A DNA stretch of 64,000 nt from CAYZXL01 sp964482435. GTDB lineage: Bacteria > Auribacterota > JABMQX01. Under the pieces are notes generated by a model. That model was not told the DNA's origin and did no database searches. It saw only the letters and a list, made by a program, of their open reading frames with translations. Position numbers and translations under genes: made by a program. Shown piece by piece: positions 8,823 through 16,400 of the stretch. Positions within the stretch are counted from its first letter, which is position 1. The number at the start of each line of letters is the position of its first letter. The stretch spans positions 1-64,000 of the forward strand of contig CAYZXL010000018.1 of the NCBI GenBank assembly GCA_964482435.1, written 5' to 3'.

Positions 8823-10205
8823 TCAGAACGAATATTCTGCGCCAAAGATGCCGACATAATCCGGTCTGAGACCGTCGTCGTTGACTGGGAACAGCACTGA
8901 AGCGCCTAAGGCCAATGGTCTGGCTCGCAGCGGCGCAAATTTCACGGCAACTCCGGCGTCGTAGATATTGAAGTCGTCGTAGATGAACCCTATGAACTCA
9001 CCGCCGATCGTCAAACGGCCTGGTATCGGGGTGAAGTCGAGAGCCGCTTTCAGTTCCCACCTGCTCCAATTGCTGTTTTCGGTGTCATAAAGGTACCCCA
9101 CGTTGAGGTACGGAGCGAATCTGCCGAGCTCCTTGCTCATCATCAAAAGCGGATTAACCCCTACGCTGCCGGTGCCGAGGAACTCGTCTTCGTCCCCCGT
9201 AGGCAGACGCAGGCAAAGCGCCGCGGCGCAGTCAACGGCTGCGCCTTCTCGTGTCAATCGGGCTTTGGACCTGAGGGTTATGTCTCCGACGCCCGTCGCT
9301 GAATCACCGAAGTGAGCTTGGGAGCTTTCTCGCAGCACGCCGTCAACGTAGTATTCCCTGAACACATCTGACTCCCAGTCAATTGAGTGGACAGGAACCA
9401 ACGCTGTCAGGTCGAGCCACTTGTTGGCGACGAAGTTTGCCAGAGCTGTCACCGTGTGCGTTTTGATCTGGAATGTGGCTCTGGCGACCTGCTTGAGATG
9501 CTCGTGCGTCTCTTCAAATTTCAGCGTGTCTATACCGCGCCCAATCCATTTGACTTCCACAAGTTCTCGGTTTTTGCCCTGAAACACCCGGATACCGGCT
9601 GTGCGTCCCAGCTCCATTGCGTCATCATAGGGGGGACTCTTGAGGGCGTTCTGGAAGTCCATCACCCATTGGGGGTCATTCTCGAGTTTCTCCAAGAATT
9701 TCGGGTCGCGCTCGACATCTTGCCCGTAGCCGGCGACGGACACGGTTTTCACGTCGCTCACTACTGGCCCCTTAAAAAGGGTGCTTATGTCCTTGCCGTC
9801 GAACTGAGTGAAGTCTGCGTAGGAGTAATACAGGCCAAGCGAGAATCTTCTCGGCCGCAGCTCCTTAATCTGCGGCGGCGTCAGGGAGGTCGTCCGCCCG
9901 CGCTCCGTCACGATAGGACCAAGGCTTGTCAGCTGCGTCCAGGCGCCGTCCACGAGTGTGACGACGAAGGATCCGGGTGCTGAAGCCGCTGCGAGGTATC
10001 CTCTTGCCTGAGTGGTAATCTGACCGGCGGCAGTTTGCATCAGCGCCGCCTCAACGGACTCAATTGCAATAAACTCGGGGTTGAGAATATATTCCTTGAA
10101 CCTCTCAAACTCCGTCTGCTGAGTTGAAGCGATGGCTTCGCCCAGGACACCGGTGATGAGGAAAACGACCAAGACCGCAAACCCTCTCCGTGTCGTTCGA
10201 CTCAT
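8823..10205 (-). CDS. Outer-membrane beta-barrel protein, MetA-pathway/transporter-like
   Basis: A 460-residue protein with an N-terminal signal peptide (RRGFAVLVVFLITGVLGEAIAS). The C-terminal two thirds consist of alternating amphipathic strands such as RFAPYLNVGYLYDTEN and LTIGGEFIGFIYDDFN. The chain ends in GAEYSF, the C-terminal aromatic signature of BAM-assembled barrels. The overall pattern resembles the phenol-degradation MetA-like transporter barrel family. Residues 40-220 look like a periplasmic or plug region. GGGAGGTG precedes the start. Its place directly after the giant kinase suggests it could be that protein's outer-membrane partner, but this is inference. Confidence 0.7.
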   Translation of the reverse strand: MSRTTRRGFAVLVVFLITGVLGEAIASTQQTEFERFKEYILNPEFIAIESVEAALMQTAAGQITTQARGYLAAASAPGSFVVTLVDGAWTQLTSLGPIVTERGRTTSLTPPQIKELRPRRFSLGLYYSYADFTQFDGKDISTLFKGPVVSDVKTVSVAGYGQDVERDPKFLEKLENDPQWVMDFQNALKSPPYDDAMELGRTAGIRVFQGKNRELVEVKWIGRGIDTLKFEETHEHLKQVARATFQIKTHTVTALANFVANKWLDLTALVPVHSIDWESDVFREYYVDGVLRESSQAHFGDSATGVGDITLRSKARLTREGAAVDCAAALCLRLPTGDEDEFLGTGSVGVNPLLMMSKELGRFAPYLNVGYLYDTENSNWSRWELKAALDFTPIPGRLTIGGEFIGFIYDDFNIYDAGVAVKFAPLRARPLALGASVLFPVNDDGLRPDYVGIFGAEYSF

Positions 10206-10369
10206 GATTCACCTCCCATGTTTTCAGTTGGGTCTCACAATTGCTGCGCACTACGCCATACTAAAACATATCCCCCCCGGAAGGCAATTTTCATCGCCCG
10301 GGGCATGCACCTGCACAATCCCTGCTTCAGCGCCAGACGCCGCCGCTTTTTGGGTTTCTGTCCGCGCAT

Positions 10370-10421
10370 GTGGCATGCGCATCCTGCCCATGATCTTCCA
10401 CGGGCGAGACGCCCGTGCCAC
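10370..10421. repeat. Paired-hairpin dispersed repeat, ends 5 nt before the giant-gene stop codon
   Basis: A 52-nt element made of two palindromes, gcatgcgcatcctgcccat and cacgggcgagacgcccgtg, bounded by gtggca/tgccac. It is the reverse complement of the copy at 28505. It directly abuts the 3' end of the gene ending at 10426 and could act as a transcription attenuator or mRNA-stabilising structure. It has no U-tract, so an intrinsic terminator is not supported. Confidence 0.75.
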
Positions 10422-10425
10422 GATC

Positions 10426-13400
10426 CTAAGGCAGGTTTTTCGACTCGCGCACTTCGGTTATTATCCCTGTCCGGCCCCGCTTCTCAACGATCCACAGGTC
10501 TTCGTATTGCAGGGTAACCGGCTTTCCGGCACCTACAAAAAGCACTTCGAAGCTGACTTTCAGTGACGCCCTGTACCTCCCCGTCTGCCGGTCCGCCTCC
10601 AGCTTACCAAGCTGCTCGAGGCTCTTGAAGTGTGGATCATACCGCTTGTAACGATGAATCCAGTAATCTTTATATGCCGCCTCGGAGAAACATGTGTTGA
10701 AGTCGCTCTTGCCGAATTTTTCCATGTAGTCCTTTTTCAGGCCCTCGAACCAACTGTCCATAATTATTTTGGTGGTATTGGGGTCTATCTGCCATTCCTG
10801 CGAGATCGTATCCGAATAGGTGCGCCCGCGGAGGAAACCGTCAGTAACTTCAAAATGGGCTTTGAAAACTACTTTGAAAACGAGCGCCCCGCCCGGCGGG
10901 GCTGGCTGTTGAACCCCCGACACCAGCTCCAATCTCTGCGGCCTGGAGCCCCTCAAGCTTCCTTCGCGCAGCCTTTTCGCATCGTCAGGATCGGCGAAAT
11001 ACTCCTTGAACCTGGCCTCGTCGGCAAAGTCTGCTGCACACTTATTGAAGAACGCCGCGAAGTCGAATTCCGAAGGCGGCGGTGGCTTCTTGCCGGTCGT
11101 GAAACTGTACGATTTCCGTTCCATCCGGTTTCCTTTGACGTCGTCGGCATCAATAGCCACAGTCACCTTCTCCCCTTCCCCAAAAGGAGCAGGTGGCTTG
11201 TAGCTGAGGGTGTAGTCCGCGGCACTTCCCGTGACGTTCGGCTCCACAGGCCGTCCGTTCACCATCATCTTGATGGTTTCCCTGTTCACTCCAACGCCGG
11301 CGTCTCTGATGTGAAGAGTTATGTTTGTGGCGACAGGTACATCCTGGCTTCTTGCCGGCGAAAAGTCGGTCGCGTCGGGAGGCTTGCGGTCCACCACCTT
11401 CACAGTCCTTGTCAGTTCAGTCCTGTTGCCGCTTGAATCTCTGACGGCATAAGTCAGTTTGTATTCGGCAAGCTTGGCGACATCCACAACACCGGTCGCC
11501 TTCACTTCTTTAGTGAGGTCTCCGTCTTGACTGTCCGTAGCTTTCCACCCCGGGTCCTTAAAAGGAGTCCCCGCCTCCACTGTCAGGTCTTCGCCGCCTA
11601 CCAGGGCTATGACAGGAGCAGTAACGTCCACCACCCTGACGGTTCTTGTCTTCGCCTGGGCGGCATTTCCGCTGGAATCGCTGACGTTGTAGGTGAGAAC
11701 GCACTCGCCCGGTTTCGTAGTGTCCACAGAACCCTGGACTGAAATTTTGCTTGTGATGTCCCCTTGGTAGCTGTCTTGTGCAGCGTATCCAGGCTCCTGA
11801 TACTTCTCCCCGACGCCAAGCCTGACCACCGAGTCCCCCTTCAGCGTTATCACCGGACGGGTGGTGTCCGCCACCTTCACAGTCCTGGTCGCCTTTGCCT
11901 CGTTCCCGCTGGAGTCGGTAACGGTGTAAATCAGTTTGTATTCGCCCAGCTTGGCGACATCCACAACACCAGCAACCTTGACCTTTCCCGTGAGGTCTCC
12001 GTCTTCCTTGTCCGTGGCTTTCCACCCCGGGTCCTTAAAAGGAGTCCCCACCTCCAGAGTCATCGGGTCGGCTCCTGACAGCGCTATCACAGGAGCAGTA
12101 ATGTCAACGACTCTTACAGTCCTCTTTTTCTCCTCAGCGGGATTGCCGCTGGAATCAGCGACCCGGTAAATCAAGAAGTATTCACCTATTTTCGCGCTAT
12201 CCACAGAACCCTCAACTGCCACCTTGCTTGTGATGTCCCCATCGTAGTTGTCTCTCGCGGCACACCCTGGCTCCCGATACTTTGTCCCTACCCCAAGAGT
12301 CATCAAATCCTGTCCTTTCAGCGTTATCACCGGAGGTTTGGTGTCCACGACGTTCACAGTCCTGGTCGCTTTCGCCTCGTTCCCGCTGGTGTCGGTAACG
12401 GTGTAGGTCAGCTTGTATTCGCCAAGTTTGGCGACATCCACCGCACCAGCGACCTTCACCTTTCCCGTGAGGTCTCCGTCTTCCTTGTCCGCAGCCGAGC
12501 AACCAGGGTCCTCAAAGGCACTCCCCACGTCCAGCGTCATCGGATCGGCACCCGACAGGGCTATCACAGGAGCAGTAATGTCCACCACCCTGACAGTTCT
12601 CTTTTTCTCCTCAGCACGATTCCCGCTGGAATCACTGACCCGGTAAATCAAGGAGTATTGCCCTATTTTGGCGCTGTCCACAGAACCCTCGACTGCCACC
12701 TTGCTCGTGATGTCCCCATCATAGCTGTCTGTCGCGGTGAACCCGGGCTCCTCGTACTTCGTCCCCATACCAACCCCCACCACATCGCTGCCCTTCAACG
12801 TTATCACCGGAGGTTTGGTGTCCGCTACGTTCACGGTCCTGGTCGCTTCCGCCTCGTTCGCGCTGGAGTCCGCAACGGTGTAAGTCAGCGTGTACTCGCC
12901 CAACTTGGTGGCATCTACCGAGCCAGCAACCTTCACCTTTCCTGTGAGGTCTCCCTCTTCCTTGTCGGAAGCTTTCCAACCGGGGTCCTTGAAGGCGCTC
13001 CCCGCCTCCACCGTCATCACTTCGCCCCCTGACAAGACGATGACAGGGGCAGTTATGTCAACAACCCTGACAGTTCTTCTCTTCTCCTCAGCGGGATTGC
13101 CGCTGGAATCGGCGACCCGGTAAATCAACACACATTCGCCCGGTTTCATAGTGTCCACAGACCCCTCGACCATCACTCTGCCTGTGATGTCCCCATCGTA
13201 GTTGTCCTGGGCACCGTACCCTGGCTCCTGGTATTTTTCCCCTACCCCAAGCCTGACCACCGACTCCCCCTTCAGCGTTATCGCCGGACGCGCGGTGTCC
13301 ACGACCTTCACAGTCCTGGTGGCTTTCGCCTCGTTCCCGCTGGAGTCCGTAACCGTGTATGTCAGTTTGTGCTCGCCCAACTTGGCGACATCCACCGCGC

Positions 13401-16400
13401 CCGCAACCTTCACCTTTCCCGTAAGGTCTCCGTCTTCCTTGTCCGCAGCCGTGCACCCGGGGTCCTTAAAAGCACTTCCCGCCTCGTGGGTTATAACCTC
13501 GCTGCCTGAGAGCGCTATCACAGGGGCAGTGATGTCAACAACCCTCACGGTTCTCCTTTTCTCCTCGGCACGATTGCCGCTGGAATCAGTGACCCGATAG
13601 ACCAGGGTGTATTCGCCTATCTTGGCGCTGTCCACAGAACCTTCAACTGCAACCTTGCTCGAGATGTCACCCTCGTGGCTGTCTCTCGCGGTGTACCCTG
13701 GCTCCTGATACTTTACCCCTACCCCGAGGCTCACCACGGAGTCTCCCTTCAGCGTTATCATCGGACGCGTGGCGTCCACGACCTTCACAGTCCTGGTCAC
13801 TTCGGCCTTGTTGCTGCTGGAATCACTGACCGTGTAAGTCAGCGTGTATTCGCCAAGTTTGGTGACATCCACCCGGCCAGTGACCTCCACTTTTCCCGTG
13901 AGGTCTCCGTCCTGGCCGTCCGTAGCCTTCCAGCCCGGGTCCTTAAAAGGAGTGTCCACCTCCACCGTTATCGCGTTCGTGCCTGACAGGGCTATCACAG
14001 GGGCAGTTACGTCAACCACCTTGACAGTTCTCTTCTTCTCCTCAGCACGATTGCCACTGGAGTCGGCGGCCTTGTAAGTCAATTCGTATTCGCCTACCTT
14101 CGTGTGGTCCACAGAACCTTGCACTGAAACCTTGTTGGTGACATCCCCATCGTAGCTGTCTTGTGCAGTGTACCCAGGCTCCTCGTACTTCAGCCCTACT
14201 CCGAGCCTCACTACCGACTCCCCCTTCAGGGTTATCGCCGGAGGCTTGGTGTCCACCACTTTCACAATCCTGGTCGCCTTTGCCTCGTTCCCGCTGGAGT
14301 CCGTAACCGTATAAGTCAGCATGTATTCCCCGAGCCTGGCGGCATCCACAACACCAGCAACCTTCACCTTTCTTGTGAGGTCTCCGTCTTCCTTGTCCTT
14401 AGCCGAGCAACCAGGGTCCTTGAAGGCACTCCCCACCTCCAGTGTCATCGGATCGGCTCCTGACAGGGCTATCACAGGAGCAGTTACGTCAACGACCCTG
14501 ACGGTTCTCTTTTTCTCCTCAGCACGATTCCCACTGGAATCATTGACCCTGTAGGTCAATGCGTATTGGGCCACCTTCGTGTGATCCACAGAACCTTGCA
14601 CGGAAACCTTGCCCGTGATGTCCCCATCGTAGCTGTCTTGTGCAGTGTACCCGGGCTCCTCGTACTTCGTCCCTGCCTCAAGCCTCACCACGGAGTCCCC
14701 CTTCAGCGTTATCGCCGGAGGCTTCGTGTCAACTACCTTGACCCTTCTGGTCGCTTCGGTCTTGTTGCCGCTGGAATCCTTGACTGTGTAATTCAGTACG
14801 TGTTCCACAAGCTTCGTGACATCTACGCGGCCAGTCACCTGCACTTTTCCGGTGAGGTCTCCGTCTTGCCTGTCTGTGGCTTTCCAGCCTGGGTCCTCGA
14901 AAGCGCTGCCCGCCTCCACCGTCATTGCATCCTCGCCCACAAGGCGGATTCTCGGGAGCTGAAGGCTTTTCACCCAGAACAGGACTGGCACGGCGACAAC
15001 AACAGCCGCTGAGGCGGCAACCGCGGCATATCTGCGGACCTTTCGCGGCCTGTCGAGGATTCTCAGGACCTCACCAACGAGCTCGAGAGAGACTTTTGAT
15101 CGGACGGGGTCCGGGTCGAGCAATCGGTCGCACAATTTCCGCCAGGTTTCTGCACTCTTGCCGAGGCGCGACCATGCTTCGGACCGAGGCACCGGCCAGC
15201 CACCCATGAGCCGGAACGGCCGGCGGAGGGCGAGCTCGTAGATCAATTTTCCTATAGCCTGGAGGTCTGAGGTTTCACTCGCCTCAGGACCGAGGCGGCT
15301 GGTGGGCGACGGGTCGGTCAGGGCAACTTTGTTCCGTGTTATCCGACCCTCTCCTTCGATGAGAATGTTGGAGGGCTTGAGGTTACCGTGCGGCCGGCGG
15401 CAGGCTTGCCTCAACTCCACCAAGCCCTGGACAACGGCCGACACAATAGCATGAAGGGTCCGGCTGCTCATCGAGAACGGACGGTCCAGTAACCACTGAA
15501 CGGACCGGCGATAGTAGTAGGTCACGAAGAAGGGTTTTTGCCCCTCGGTTTCGGACTCAAGGATGGGGACCCACCGCCGCCCGTCTCCCGCGGAGACCGT
15601 CTGCTGAGTGCGAATGCTGTCGGCGAACGAATTGCGTTCAGCGGCAACCCGTTGCTCGTCCCAGCCTGAGCCCGACGGGTCGAAGGCTTTTATGGCGAAT
15701 GCCGGGGCTGAACTGCTCCCAAGCGGCCGTGCGGTCCAGACCGTCGCGCCGGGGGTCTGAGAATGTTTCGCAACTGCCTCGTAGTTGCCAAAGAGGGCAA
15801 TCGGTTTCGCGGCACTCTGGAGTTTTACCGCGTGGGCTTTTATCTCGGCGGCCTCCCTGTTACTCGGCTGCTCGCGCAAGACCCAGTTGGAATGGTCAAG
15901 GGCAACTGAGAATCGCTTCTCCTGAAGAGCCTTCCGCGCCTCGGTCAAAGCCCGTTGAATTTCGCGTTGACGGATTTTGGCGGGGAGGCCTTTGCGGAGG
16001 TCTTCCAGGTCTCTTTGAGTTGGGTCGAGCTTCAGAGCGCCGCTAAGGGGGTCTTCGGCCTCCTCGTAAAGACCCTTCTGGATGAGTTGCCCCGCCTCGG
16101 CGCGAAGGTCCGCGACGATTGTTTCTCTGCGGGTTGTGGCTTCCCTGTGAAGCTTCCTGGCGTCCTGGTCCCAGGGATAATCCTTCTCGATGTCGCTCAG
16201 TTCCGCTATGGCCTTGTTGAGTTGTGAGGCCTCCAAACCATCCAGGGACTTCCTGGCTCGTTCGAGCCGCGACTCGTGGTCCTGGCGAAGCTTCTCTGCC
16301 CGGGCCTTGAGAGCAGCGGCCTCCTTGTTAGCAGGCTCCTGCTCCAGTACCCAGTCGCAGCCATCGAGGGTGTCCTGGAAGCGCTTCTCCTGAAGGGCCT

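Noticed and set aside
10953..13456. Many open frames on both strands inside the Ig-repeat region
   Set aside because: They recur at the same offset in each repeat unit and are shadows of the single long minus-strand gene.
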